A DNA stretch of 64,000 nt from an uncultured Gemmatimonadota bacterium (GTDB lineage: Bacteria > Gemmatimonadota > Gemmatimonadetes > Gemmatimonadales > Gemmatimonadaceae): contig CADEDA010000004.1 of assembly GCA_902825965.1 (NCBI GenBank), positions 109,498 through 173,497 on the forward strand, in the 5' to 3' direction. Position 1 is the stretch's first letter, and each line of letters starts with the position of its first letter. The position numbers and the translations under genes are program-made. Under the pieces are notes generated by a model. The model searched no databases and was not told the DNA's origin. It saw only the letters and a list, made by a program, of their open reading frames with translations. Below, piece by piece: positions 16,967-25,503 of the stretch.

Positions 16967-18301
16967 CTATGACGGACGGGGCGACGCCGAATCGACATCG
17001 GTCGTCGCGGGCGACGGCGTGAGCGCCGCAAGCCGTTGGTCCATATGGCGTTGGAGCGGCGCGGAGCCGGTGAGGCCGCGCGCCGCCACCCATGCGTCGC
17101 GCGCCTCGGACCGGCGATCCAGGGCCTCCAGCACCTCGGCCCGCACCGCGTGATAGAGATACGACCGGCGCACGGGGTCCGTCTTGGAAATTCGCGCCAA
17201 CTCCGTCCACGCGCGCGCCGCGCCGTGCGCCATCTGCACCGCGACCACCCGATTCAGCGCGACCACCGACGACCCGGTGAGCGTCAACAACCGGTCGTAG
17301 ACCTCCACGATGCGCAACCAGTCCGTGGCCTCCCAGGACTCGGCGATCGCGTGCAGCGAGGCGATCTGGGCCTCGAGGTGGTAGGTGCCGAGGGCCGTGC
17401 CCTGCGCCGCCGCATCGAGATGCTGGAAGCCGCGTGCGATCAGCGTGCGATCCCATCGACGGCGGTCCTGCTCGGCGAGCCGCAACAGCCGGCCGTCGTC
17501 CGCCGTACGGGCGGCGAAGCGCGCCGCGTGGAAGCAGAACAGCGCGGCGAGGGCCGACGCCGCCGGCGAGCATGTCGCCTCGTGACGCAGCAAGCGTTCG
17601 ACCAGCCGCAGCGCCTCGGCCGCCAGTTCGGTGCGCAGCAGTGCGTCCCCCTCGTGTGCGGTGTGCCCCTCGTTGAACATGAGGTAGAGCACGTCGAGCA
17701 CCGCGGAGAGGCGTTCGACCCGCTCCGCGCCTTCGGGCATCGTGAAGCCGACGTCGGCGTCGCGCAACGCGCGCTTGGCCCGCACGAGGCGCTGGGCGAT
17801 GGCGCTCTCCTCGGCCAGGAACGCACGGGCGATCTCCCCGACGCTGAATCCGCTCACGGTCTTGAGCGTGAGCGCCACGCGCGAGTCGTCGGAGACGACC
17901 GGATGACAGCAGAGGAGGATCATCCGCAGGCGGTCGTCGGCGAACGGGTCGTCGTCGCGCAGCGCACCGGCGTGGGCACCGAGCGCGTCGTGCGCGTCGA
18001 GGGCCTCCGTGGCGGCGTCGAGCTCCGCGGCGATCGCGTCACGCCGCGCCGCGAAGGCCTGGTCACGCCGCAACACGTCGAGCGCGCGGCGTCGCGCCAC
18101 CTGCAACAGCCACGCCGAGGGGTTCCCCGGCACGCCGCGATGCGGCCAGGTCCGGAGTGCCTCGACGAACGCGTCCTGCGTCACGTCCTCGGCGAGCGCG
18201 AGGTGCGCGGGGCCGAGGAGCCGGGTGAGGAGCGCGATGAGCCGCCCCGATTCCTCACGGAAGAGGCGGTCGACCAGCGGGGGGAGTGCGGTGGCGTGCA
18301 G
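16967..18301 (-). CDS. ECF42-type RNA polymerase sigma factor (non-canonical start)
   Basis: Large sigma factor, 444 aa if started at the CTG at 18301. Region 2 reads DRLFREESGRLIALLTRL then LAEDVTQDAFVEALRTWP, region 4 contains SVGEIARAFLAEESAIAQRLVRAKR, and a long helical C-terminal TPR-like extension (about residues 190-430) typifies ECF42. The first GTG (18184) lies inside region 2 and would remove about 40 conserved residues. No in-frame ATG, GTG or TTG exists between it and the TGA at 18311-18313, so CTG18301 is the most plausible start. The TGA belongs to a small upstream ORF in the same frame. No anti-sigma factor is encoded nearby; the DGPF gene follows. Confidence 0.82.
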   Translation of the reverse strand: MHATALPPLVDRLFREESGRLIALLTRLLGPAHLALAEDVTQDAFVEALRTWPHRGVPGNPSAWLLQVARRRALDVLRRDQAFAARRDAIAAELDAATEALDAHDALGAHAGALRDDDPFADDRLRMILLCCHPVVSDDSRVALTLKTVSGFSVGEIARAFLAEESAIAQRLVRAKRALRDADVGFTMPEGAERVERLSAVLDVLYLMFNEGHTAHEGDALLRTELAAEALRLVERLLRHEATCSPAASALAALFCFHAARFAARTADDGRLLRLAEQDRRRWDRTLIARGFQHLDAAAQGTALGTYHLEAQIASLHAIAESWEATDWLRIVEVYDRLLTLTGSSVVALNRVVAVQMAHGAARAWTELARISKTDPVRRSYLYHAVRAEVLEALDRRSEARDAWVAARGLTGSAPLQRHMDQRLAALTPSPATTDVDSASPRPS

Positions 18302-18310
18302 AGCCGCAGC

Positions 18311-18487
18311 TCAGAACTCGCGCCGCTTCATTTCCTTGAACATCCGCTCGCGCTCCTGATCCGCCTCATCGGTGACGCGCTGCGGCGCGGTCTTGTCGTA
18401 GGTCTTCGCCTCGAGATTCCGCGGCTTGGCCTGCTTCTGGATCTTCTTGACGAGATTCTGGATCGACTTGTCGTCCAGTCCGGACAT
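18311..18487 (-). CDS. Small charged protein, 58 aa, unknown
   Basis: A short ORF beginning MSGLDDKSIQNLVKKIQKQ and ending KEMKRREF. It is strongly charged and probably helical, with no cysteine and no signal peptide. An ATG at 18487 follows a G-rich stretch and codon usage is GC3-rich like real genes. The stop is in the same reading frame as, and only 9 bp before, the CTG start proposed for the downstream sigma factor. It could be an independent small protein or a leader that couples translation of the sigma gene. No family recognised. Confidence 0.55.
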   Translation of the reverse strand: MSGLDDKSIQNLVKKIQKQAKPRNLEAKTYDKTAPQRVTDEADQERERMFKEMKRREF

Positions 18488-18613
18488 GATCGCCCCCCGG
18501 GCATCGGCGTGTCCTTGATTGTACCCCCGGAACGCCTCCGCCGCACCATTGCGCCCGGCAGGTCCGCACCCATACTTGGACGGACACCCTCCGTGTCAGC
18601 CCGAGGTCCCGCG

Positions 18614-19474
18614 ATGGACGCGAACCGCAAGCCGCGTGACGACGAGATCGACGTCTTCGGCGTGTCGCACGTCGGCAAGGTGCGGGAGATCAACCAGGAC
18701 CAGTTCCTGCTCGCCGCGGTGCACAAGCGGCTCGAGGTCCTGCAGACCTCGCTCGAGGTGCTCGACCGCCTGCCCGTGGGCGAAAGCCGCGTCGCGTTCC
18801 TCGCGATGGTCGCCGACGGCGTGGGTGGCGGGGTCGCCGGCGAACGGGCCAGCGCCACCGCACTCGAGGTGGTGACGGAATACGTCACGTCGAGCAGCTC
18901 CTGCTTCCTGCACGCCGATTCGTCGGAGCAGGAGTTCATCGAGACCCTGCAGTCCGCGGCGCTGCGTTCGCACGAGGTGGTGAAGGCCCGCGCCGCGGCC
19001 GAAGCCGCGGGGGCGTCGATGGCGACGACGCTCACGCTCTGGATGGGCGTGTGGCCCTGGTACTACCTGCTGCAGGTGGGGGACTCGCGCTACTACCTGT
19101 ACCGCGAAGGCACCCTCACGCAGATCTCGCGCGACCAGACGATCGCGCAGGACCTCGTCGACAAGGGGGTGCTCTCGCGCAGCAACGCGGAGCGCTCGCG
19201 GCTCAGCGACGTGTTGTCGAGCGCGATCGGCGCCGACGAGGCCGTGCCGGTGGTCACGCGGCTCCAGGCGGCGTGGGAGAACGTGCACCTGCTCTGCACG
19301 GACGGGCTCACCAAGCACGTCTCCGACGAGCGCATCGCCGAGGTGCTCGGCGGCATGACCTCGTCGCGACAGGCGGCGGAGCAGCTGCTCGCCGAGGCGC
19401 TGGAGGACGGGGGGACGGACAACGTGACGATCATCGTCGGGCGCGCGGTCGCGCGCCCCCTGCCCGGCGCCTGA
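18614..19474 (+). CDS. PP2C-type Ser/Thr protein phosphatase
   Basis: 286-aa cytoplasmic metal-dependent phosphatase. Start at the ATG at 18614. PP2C motifs in order: EINQDQF (metal Asp), MVADGVGGGVAGE, the ASMATTLTL strand, VGDSRYYLYR, CTDGLTKHV and GGTDNVTIIV (last metal Asp). It would remove phosphates from Ser/Thr residues and could oppose kinases such as the one at 3008, although the genes are not adjacent. It is monocistronic, convergent with the membrane protein gene at 19478. Confidence 0.92.
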   Translation: MDANRKPRDDEIDVFGVSHVGKVREINQDQFLLAAVHKRLEVLQTSLEVLDRLPVGESRVAFLAMVADGVGGGVAGERASATALEVVTEYVTSSSSCFLHADSSEQEFIETLQSAALRSHEVVKARAAAEAAGASMATTLTLWMGVWPWYYLLQVGDSRYYLYREGTLTQISRDQTIAQDLVDKGVLSRSNAERSRLSDVLSSAIGADEAVPVVTRLQAAWENVHLLCTDGLTKHVSDERIAEVLGGMTSSRQAAEQLLAEALEDGGTDNVTIIVGRAVARPLPGA

Positions 19475-19477
19475 CGC

Positions 19478-19870
19478 CTAGGCCGTCGCGGTGCCGTCCG
19501 TGGCTGGCGCGGTGCCGTGTGCGGCCGGGGTCGCCGCGCCCGTCCGGTCCTTGAACAGCCAGCGCAGCACCAGGACGATCAGTGCGATCGGGATGAGCAC
19601 CTTCGCCAGGGCGATGCCCACGGTGAGCACGGTGCCCACCAGCGCCATCAACGCGCCCGCGAACAGCAGCACCACGAAGATCGGCAGGCCGATGAGCAGC
19701 AGCAGCAGGAGCACCGGCGCGGCGAGCACGAGCAGCACCATCAGCAGCGGGATGCCGATCACCTTGAGCAGGAAGCCGAGCGGCAGCAGCCAAGCGAGCC
19801 AGCTGAACGACCGCAGCGCCGTCTTGGCGAGGATCCCCTGCACGAGCAGGGTCTTGAGGATGGACCACAT
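19478..19870 (-). CDS. Small multi-helix membrane protein, unknown
   Basis: 130-aa very hydrophobic protein with about three transmembrane segments made largely of Leu, Val, Ile and Ala between residues 28 and 105, followed by a short Ala/Thr/Gly-rich tail. A GGAGG sequence lies upstream of the ATG at 19870. No family recognised. It begins downstream of the TPR protein gene (ends 19932) on the same strand. Confidence 0.65.
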   Translation of the reverse strand: MWSILKTLLVQGILAKTALRSFSWLAWLLPLGFLLKVIGIPLLMVLLVLAAPVLLLLLLIGLPIFVVLLFAGALMALVGTVLTVGIALAKVLIPIALIVLVLRWLFKDRTGAATPAAHGTAPATDGTATA

Positions 19871-19931
19871 CGCGCGGACTCCCGGGAGGAGGTGACACTG
19901 GACCTACGCGCCAGCCGGCTGGGGGTTTCTC

Positions 19932-20705
19932 CTAGGGCCGGTCGAGGGCGGGCAGTAGTTCCTTGGTCACCCACGTGTGTCCGGGCACGAGTGCGAGCGC
20001 CCGCTGCAGCTCGGCGCGCGCCTCCTCCCGGCGTTCGAGCTTCGCCAGGGCGATCGCCAGCCAGATGTGGGCGTCCGCGCGGCCCCAGGTGGGGGACGGG
20101 GTCCGGGCGGTGTCGCGCGCGAAGAGCGCGACCGCGCGCCGCAGCTCCGGCTCGCCCTTGGCGGGTCCGCCGCCGAACGCGCGCGGGGCATTGAGGCGAG
20201 ACATGCCGTTCACCAAGGCGATCCGGGGATCATCGGGTGCGGCGGCGATCGCCTCGTCGAGCTGCTTGAATGCGCGCGGCCCCAGACGCATCGCGGCGAA
20301 CATGCCGCTCGCCCCCGCGAGTTGGCCGGTGACCGCGCCGCGCAGCCCCAGTGCCCGCGCCCCCCCACCCAATGCCTGGGCCTTGGCCAGGGCGCGTTCA
20401 CTCTCCTCGAGCAACGGCTTGGCGCTGGGCACCTGGTCACTCAGCAGCAGGGCACTCGCGCGCCGATGCAGCGTGTACCCCAGGTCGTAATGCACCCAGG
20501 GATCGCGCGCGCCCTCGGGGGTGGTGGTCGCGACGCGCAGTGCGGCGATGATCTCGTCGAGCAGCGCCCAGCGCGCGCGCGAGATGGCGATCTCGGTGAT
20601 CTGGCGCAGCGAGTCGAGTGCCACCCCCTGCGCCACGACCGCGCGGGGCGACGCGAGGCAGACGAGCGCGAAGACGAGCAGGCGGCAACGGGACGTCAGC
20701 GACAC
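19932..20705 (-). CDS. Secreted TPR-like protein
   Basis: 257-aa exported protein. A signal peptide ends near AVVAQG. The body consists of helical pairs resembling tetratricopeptide repeats (residues about 65-110, 130-165 and 205-250), with a final canonical repeat containing IWLAIALAKLERREEARAEL. It starts 7 bp after the stop of the M28 peptidase gene and is therefore the second gene of a minus-strand pair. Probable role is protein binding in the periplasm; the partner is unknown. Confidence 0.72.
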   Translation of the reverse strand: MSLTSRCRLLVFALVCLASPRAVVAQGVALDSLRQITEIAISRARWALLDEIIAALRVATTTPEGARDPWVHYDLGYTLHRRASALLLSDQVPSAKPLLEESERALAKAQALGGGARALGLRGAVTGQLAGASGMFAAMRLGPRAFKQLDEAIAAAPDDPRIALVNGMSRLNAPRAFGGGPAKGEPELRRAVALFARDTARTPSPTWGRADAHIWLAIALAKLERREEARAELQRALALVPGHTWVTKELLPALDRP

Positions 20706-20712
20706 CGAGGGC

Positions 20713-22377
20713 TCACATGGTGGGGGTGCGCGTCGAACGCTTGAACTCCGCGTCGGCGTTCCACGTCGGCCAGTCGCGCGAGTTCGCCAGCGCCCGCGCG
20801 AAGTCCAGCACGATGTTGCTCAGCTGCACGGCACCGCGCAGGTCCCAGGTGGCCACGTATTCGTCGCCCGGCTGGTGGTACCGCCTGGCGATGTACTCCC
20901 CCGCCTGCATCTGGCCCCACTCCTTGGGCCGCCCCACGAACTGGTCCCCGGCGCCGATGCTCGCAGACGGCACGCCGACCTTCGCGAACGAGAAGTGGTC
21001 GGACCGGTAGAAGTACCCGCGCTCGGGCGTCGCATCGGGCGAGAGCGTGATCCGGCGCGGGGCGAGCAGCCGCCGCAGCGACGGCCCGAGCGAACTCTTC
21101 GTCTCCCCGAGGACCGTGAGGTCGAGGGTCTCGCCGAGGACGTTGCCGCCGTCCACGTTCAGGTTGGCCACGATCTGCTCCGTGGGGACCAGCGGATTGC
21201 GCGCGAGGAACTCCGAGCCGAGCAGGCCGCTCTCCTCCGCGGTCACGAACGCCACCAGCACCGAGCGCTTGGGGCGCACCCCCTGCGCGAGCTGCCGCGC
21301 GACGGCGAGCAGGTCCGCCGTGCCCGACGCGTTGTCCTCGGCGCCGTTGTAGATCGAGTCGCCGTTCACGGCCGGGCCGATCCCCAAGTGGTCCCAGTGC
21401 GCGGTGAGCAGCAGGTGCTCGCGCTTGGCCGCCGGGTCGCTCCCTTCGATGAGGCCCACCACGTTCTGGCTCTCGAGGTGCGCGACCGTGTTCGCGAACG
21501 CGATGTCCATCGTGATGCCCGTCTCCACCGGCCGGAACGTCCGCGACTCGGCCTGCCGGCGCAGGGCGGCGAGGTCGTGCCCGGCACGCTCGAGCAGCGT
21601 GCGCGCGGCCGCCTCGGTGATCCAGCCGCGCACGCCCAGCGGGGCGGGGAGCTTGGGATCGCGCGGGAGCATACGCTGCTCCTTCGCCCAGCTGCCCACC
21701 ACCGTCGGCCAGCCGTAGCCGGCGCGTTCGGTGTTGTGGATGATCAGCATGCCGGCCGCGCCGCGGCGTTCGGCTTCCTCGAACTTGTACGTCCAGCGTC
21801 CGTAGTAGGTCATCGCGCGCCCGCCGAACAGCGCGGGCTCGTCGGCCGGCGCGGGCGGATCGTTCACGAGCACGAGCAGGATCCTGCCGCGGACGTCCAC
21901 GTCCTTGAAATCATCCCAGCGGAACTCCGTCGCCGTGGACCCGTACCCGACGAACAGCACGGGGGCCGCCGCCGCCGAGCGGTCGCTGCTGCTTCCGGCC
22001 CACACGACGATGTCCTCGGGATAGCGCAGCGGTGTGGGCGCGTTGCTGCGCACCTGCGCACTCGCGCGCAGTGACGACTCCTGCAGCGCGACCAGGTCGA
22101 TGGGCACACGCTGGAAGTAGCTGCCGTTGTGCGCCGGGGCGACGCCGTAGCCGCGCAGCTGGCTCGCGAGGTACTGCTCCGTGAGGGCCCCGCCGCGCGA
22201 CGCGGGTCCGCGTCCCTCGAGCAGGTCGCTCGACAGGAATCGGATGTGCGCGTCGATCTCGGCGGCGGAGATCGGTACCGGGGTCGCGGCGATGGGACGC
22301 GGGCGCGCCTGCGCGCCGGCGGTCGAGGTCGCGACGCAGAGGGCGAGCAGGGCAGGACGGAACGACGGACGGGACAT
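20713..22377 (-). CDS. Secreted M28 family zinc aminopeptidase
   Basis: 554-aa exported peptidase. Signal peptide ending at AGAQA. Residues about 125-250 form a protease-associated (PA) domain inserted before the catalytic core. The M28 metal site is visible: HWDHLGIG (His), YNGAEDNASG (bridging Asp), VTAEESGLLGS (catalytic Glu and metal Glu), NVDGG (Asp) and YRSDHFSF (His). M28 enzymes release N-terminal residues from peptides. The gene leads a pair with the TPR protein. Confidence 0.92.
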   Translation of the reverse strand: MSRPSFRPALLALCVATSTAGAQARPRPIAATPVPISAAEIDAHIRFLSSDLLEGRGPASRGGALTEQYLASQLRGYGVAPAHNGSYFQRVPIDLVALQESSLRASAQVRSNAPTPLRYPEDIVVWAGSSSDRSAAAAPVLFVGYGSTATEFRWDDFKDVDVRGRILLVLVNDPPAPADEPALFGGRAMTYYGRWTYKFEEAERRGAAGMLIIHNTERAGYGWPTVVGSWAKEQRMLPRDPKLPAPLGVRGWITEAAARTLLERAGHDLAALRRQAESRTFRPVETGITMDIAFANTVAHLESQNVVGLIEGSDPAAKREHLLLTAHWDHLGIGPAVNGDSIYNGAEDNASGTADLLAVARQLAQGVRPKRSVLVAFVTAEESGLLGSEFLARNPLVPTEQIVANLNVDGGNVLGETLDLTVLGETKSSLGPSLRRLLAPRRITLSPDATPERGYFYRSDHFSFAKVGVPSASIGAGDQFVGRPKEWGQMQAGEYIARRYHQPGDEYVATWDLRGAVQLSNIVLDFARALANSRDWPTWNADAEFKRSTRTPTM

Positions 22378-22416
22378 GGAGCCTCCTCGGGCGTCCTGAA
22401 TACTACATCCCGAGGT

Positions 22417-22443
22417 GCGACGCGCCGCCTCGCGGCGCGTCGC
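22417..22443 (-). terminator. GC-rich hairpin, terminator of cytochrome c gene
   Basis: Perfect 11-bp stem (GCGACGCGCCG at 22417-22427 with its complement at 22433-22443, 5-nt loop) located 24 bp beyond the stop of the minus-strand cytochrome gene. Confidence 0.5.
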
Positions 22444-22467
22444 GGTGCGTCGACGGGACCCGAGGTC

Positions 22468-22911
22468 CTACGGCGTCGGCGCTGCTGCGCTCAGCGACCA
22501 CACGTACGCCGACACGTCGCGGAACTGCTGCTCGCTCAGCGGCAACTTGGGCATGAGGCCGAAGCGCTGGATCGCGTGGGCGGGCATCGTGGCGCGTGTG
22601 GTGTCGGGTGCGAGCAGGAAGCGCAGCATCGCCGCCAGCGCCTCAGGCTCGCTCGCGAACGCGTCGCGGTAGTGCTGCGAGACCATGGCCATGGGCGGCG
22701 CGAGCCGTGGCGGCGGTTGCAGCGTGTGGCAGGCCGTGCACACCGTGGTGAAGAGCTGCTGGCCGGCAGCCAGATCCGGGGCACGCGGTGCCTGGCGCGC
22801 TGCCGCGGGCCGCGGCGCGGGCCGCGGTGCGGGAGTGCGCGTGGCTTGCGCCGCGCAGAGCGCCGGGGCGAACACGGCGACGATGACGAGTGGCAGGAGA
22901 CGGATGCGCAT
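22468..22911 (-). CDS. Periplasmic c-type cytochrome
   Basis: 147-aa exported mono-heme cytochrome. A signal peptide (to about AQA) is followed by a Pro/Arg/Ala-rich linker (residues 25-50) and a compact cytochrome c domain. The heme-binding motif is CTACH, and the probable axial Met lies in the MPAHAIQRFGLMPKLPLS segment. The helix LSEQQFRDVSAYVWSL is the typical C-terminal helix. It probably transfers electrons in the periplasm. It is monocistronic, bounded by a hairpin downstream. Confidence 0.85.
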   Translation of the reverse strand: MRIRLLPLVIVAVFAPALCAAQATRTPAPRPAPRPAAARQAPRAPDLAAGQQLFTTVCTACHTLQPPPRLAPPMAMVSQHYRDAFASEPEALAAMLRFLLAPDTTRATMPAHAIQRFGLMPKLPLSEQQFRDVSAYVWSLSAAAPTP

Positions 22912-23025
22912 GGCCGGTCCTCGGCGAAGGGGCTCACTCGAACCCTACTGCGCCCCGGCGCGCGGCACCGTCGGGCAACTGCCGCCGTCCTGTGGGTGAA
23001 GCCCTGAATCCGCGGCGGGTGCCCG

Positions 23026-23475
23026 CTACTCCTCCCAGGCCACGACGTCGCCGACGCGGAGTTCCCCGTCGTCGAGCACCTCCCCGAACGCACCACCGCG
23101 CCAGTCGGGGTCCATGGCCGTGCGCAGTCCGGGCAGGGCCTCGTCCATCCGCTCGCAGGGACGTGTCTCGCCGCGGATCCGCACGCGGACCGCGCCGAGG
23201 CGCAGCACGCGACCGCGCGAGGCGGCGAGGTCGACGCCGTGCACGAGGATGTTGGCGCGGCGCGCGGCTGGGTCGAGGTGTCCGCCGAGCTCACGCATCA
23301 TCGCGTCCCACTTCTCCCGCTCGATGATCGTGACCTGTCGCGTGCTGGAGCGGCAGGTGTTGCCCGCGATGCCGCGGCCCGCCACGCAGTGCACCGCCGG
23401 CTGCGGGTCCATCACCCCGCGGTGCGCGCGCTTGGTCCACAGCGCCGCCACGCGGCCTACTGGCGCGCCTTCCAT
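23026..23475 (-). CDS. MOSC domain protein
   Basis: 149-aa protein matching the MOSC (Mo cofactor sulfurase C-terminal) domain. Features are the strand GAPVGRVAALW, the GRGIAGN segment, RANILVHGVDL, and CERMDEALPGLRTAM carrying the conserved Cys. MOSC proteins handle sulfur or the molybdenum cofactor (compare YiiM/YuaD). Size is typical for a stand-alone MOSC protein. The start overlaps the end of the upstream Ada-like gene by 19 bp, suggesting co-translation. Confidence 0.82.
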   Translation of the reverse strand: MEGAPVGRVAALWTKRAHRGVMDPQPAVHCVAGRGIAGNTCRSSTRQVTIIEREKWDAMMRELGGHLDPAARRANILVHGVDLAASRGRVLRLGAVRVRIRGETRPCERMDEALPGLRTAMDPDWRGGAFGEVLDDGELRVGDVVAWEE

Positions 23476-23708
23476 GCCTTGTACTCGTCCGGCATGCAGG
23501 TCGCGCAGGGCCGGTACCCGGCGGCGATGGCCGTCGCCTCATCGGCGAAGAACACCCGCTGCTGGGCGTAGCTGGTGCCCGTGCCCAGGGCGCGTCGCGC
23601 GGCCTTGCAGGTCAAGCGCCCGTAGACGCGCCGCCGGCGATGACCCCCGAGCGTGCCGGGGGTCTCGCTGGCGATCACGCTGCCATCGGCAGCGACCAAC
23701 CGATACAA
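23457..23708 (-). CDS. Ada-type zinc-binding domain protein
   Basis: 83-aa protein resembling the N-terminal zinc-binding (methyl-acceptor) domain of Ada. It carries the Ada-like pattern RRRRVYGRLTCKAARRAL and a C-terminal YRPCATCMPDEYKAWK, giving three Cys positions reminiscent of the Ada zinc site. Stand-alone domains of this type are common in bacteria, usually of unknown function; they may bind metal or DNA. It overlaps the MOSC gene. Confidence 0.75.
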   Translation of the reverse strand: MYRLVAADGSVIASETPGTLGGHRRRRVYGRLTCKAARRALGTGTSYAQQRVFFADEATAIAAGYRPCATCMPDEYKAWKARQ

Positions 23709-23714
23709 CGGCAG

Positions 23715-25382
23715 TCAGTCCTCCATCTTCGGCTTGAGCGACTCACGCGTCGTCGGGTAGGCGATGCCGAGTTGCTCGAGGTACGACTTGTACTTCTTGG
23801 AGTCGTAGTAGTACTTGGACAGCTCCGGCTTGTAGCGCGCCATGATCTCGGCGTTCAGCCAGATGGGCGGCTGGTCCGTCGCGGAGATGAAGGCCTTGTA
23901 CTTCACGTCCTTCGTCTGCACGTCGCGGAAGTAGGTCCAGGCGTCGGCCACCACCTGGGGCTTCATGATGATGTCGAGCATCGTGAGCGCCTGCACCTTG
24001 GCGCCGGCCACGGCGCCCTTGTGCGCGATCGGCGTCGCCATGACGATGGAGTTCGCCCAGTTGTGGCCCGGCGGGCCGGGGATGTTCGACGGGAAGCGCA
24101 GCGTCACGGTGGGCACGTTCCACGACACGTCGCCGATGTCGTCCGAACCGCCGCCCATGCGCTGGCTCTCCGGCACCGGGCCGCCGAGCACGAAGGTCTC
24201 GCGGTTCGCGAGCCCGCCCACGCGCACGCCCAGCTCCGTCTGCAGCGCCTTCGCCATCGCGAGGTCGGCGTCGTCCCACTTGGGCATGCCGACCCGCTTG
24301 ATGTTCTCGTACGTGACTTCGGCGATGGTCTTGTTGAAGTGGCCGCTCCAGCCCGACCCGACGATCATGACGGTGTCGAGCTCGACGTTGGCCATCATCG
24401 CCGCCCCCTTCGCGATCCGCACGCCGGCGTCGAACAGCGCCTTGGTGCGCTCGTAGTCGCGTTCGCGGAAGTAGAACCAGATGCTCGCGGTGCTCGGCAC
24501 CACGTTCGGCTGGTCGCCACCGTCGCGGATGACGTAGTGCGAGCGGGTCGGCAGCTCGTTGTGCTCGCGCTGGAACTCCCAGCCCTGGCCCATGAGCATG
24601 GCGGCGTCGAGCGCCGAGCGGCCGCGCCACGGCGCACCGGCGGCATGCGCACTCGTGCCCTGGAACTTGAAGATGGCCGAGATCAGCGCGGTCTGGCCGC
24701 TCTGGCCCCACTGCACCCCGAGGTCGCTGGAGACGTGCGTGAAGAGTGCGACATCGACGTCCTTGAAGAGCCCCTCGCGCACGAGGAAGGCCTTGCCCGC
24801 CATCTGCTCCTCCGCCACGCCGGGCCAGAGCACGATGGTGCCCGGCAGCTTGTCGCGGATCATGAGCTCCTTCACCACGAGTGCCGCCGCGATGTTCACG
24901 GCCTGGCCGGAGTTGTGACCTTCGCCATGCCCGGGCGCGCCCTCGACCTGCGGGTCGTGGAACGCGAACGCCGGCTTGTTGTTCGCCTGCGGGATGCCAT
25001 CGATGTCGGAGCCGAGGGCCATCACGGGCTTCGCGCCCGCCGGGCTCTCCCAGCGCGCGATCCAGGCACTCGGCATGCCGGCGTAGCCGCGCTGCACCTT
25101 GAAGCCTTCCTTCTCAAGCAGCCCGGTGAGGTACTTCTGCGTCTCGAACTCCTGCATGCCGAGCTCGGAGTACGAGAACAGCTGGTCCACGATCTCCTGC
25201 ACGAGCTTCGCGCGGCCGTCGACCTTGGTCAGGGCCTCGGCCTTGAGGCGTTCGATGCGCGCGGAGTCTGGGGCCTGCGCCGCGGCGCGGCCCGCGGTGA
25301 GCGGCAGCGCCGCCACGACGGCGGCGATCGGAAGCAGGGCGGCGAGCAGGGTCGCGCGACCGCGACGGACGACGGACGACAT
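23715..25382 (-). CDS. Secreted M20 amidohydrolase, AbgB-like
   Basis: 555-aa exported hydrolase. The ATG at 25382 is chosen because it directly precedes a signal peptide (basic residues, ALLPIAAVVAALPLTAG, then AAAQA). The sequence matches amidohydrolases related to p-aminobenzoyl-glutamate hydrolase subunit B: GSDIDGIPQANNKP, HGEGHNSGQA (metal His), WPGVAEEQMAGK (catalytic Glu), and the subgroup-specific GGGSDDIGDVSWNVPTV and GHNWANSIVMATPIAHKGA. The substrate is an N-acyl or folate-catabolite amide by family, not established here. It is divergent from the PepSY gene. Confidence 0.88.
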   Translation of the reverse strand: MSSVVRRGRATLLAALLPIAAVVAALPLTAGRAAAQAPDSARIERLKAEALTKVDGRAKLVQEIVDQLFSYSELGMQEFETQKYLTGLLEKEGFKVQRGYAGMPSAWIARWESPAGAKPVMALGSDIDGIPQANNKPAFAFHDPQVEGAPGHGEGHNSGQAVNIAAALVVKELMIRDKLPGTIVLWPGVAEEQMAGKAFLVREGLFKDVDVALFTHVSSDLGVQWGQSGQTALISAIFKFQGTSAHAAGAPWRGRSALDAAMLMGQGWEFQREHNELPTRSHYVIRDGGDQPNVVPSTASIWFYFRERDYERTKALFDAGVRIAKGAAMMANVELDTVMIVGSGWSGHFNKTIAEVTYENIKRVGMPKWDDADLAMAKALQTELGVRVGGLANRETFVLGGPVPESQRMGGGSDDIGDVSWNVPTVTLRFPSNIPGPPGHNWANSIVMATPIAHKGAVAGAKVQALTMLDIIMKPQVVADAWTYFRDVQTKDVKYKAFISATDQPPIWLNAEIMARYKPELSKYYYDSKKYKSYLEQLGIAYPTTRESLKPKMED

Positions 25383-25503
25383 CAATCGGCTCCTCGGGTG
25401 GGGTGCGTCCCGGATACGCGCCGTTGTGTTCCGGGGTTGAGGGAAAGCGAGCAGATTCCGGTCTCCTGCGCAACATCCCCTCAGACCCCGGCGTAACCGC
25501 AGC

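Noticed and set aside
16967-18184. Truncated sigma-factor pseudogene
   Set aside because: The reading frame covers all domains when extended to 18301 and its DGPF partner is intact, so an unusual start is more likely than a broken gene.
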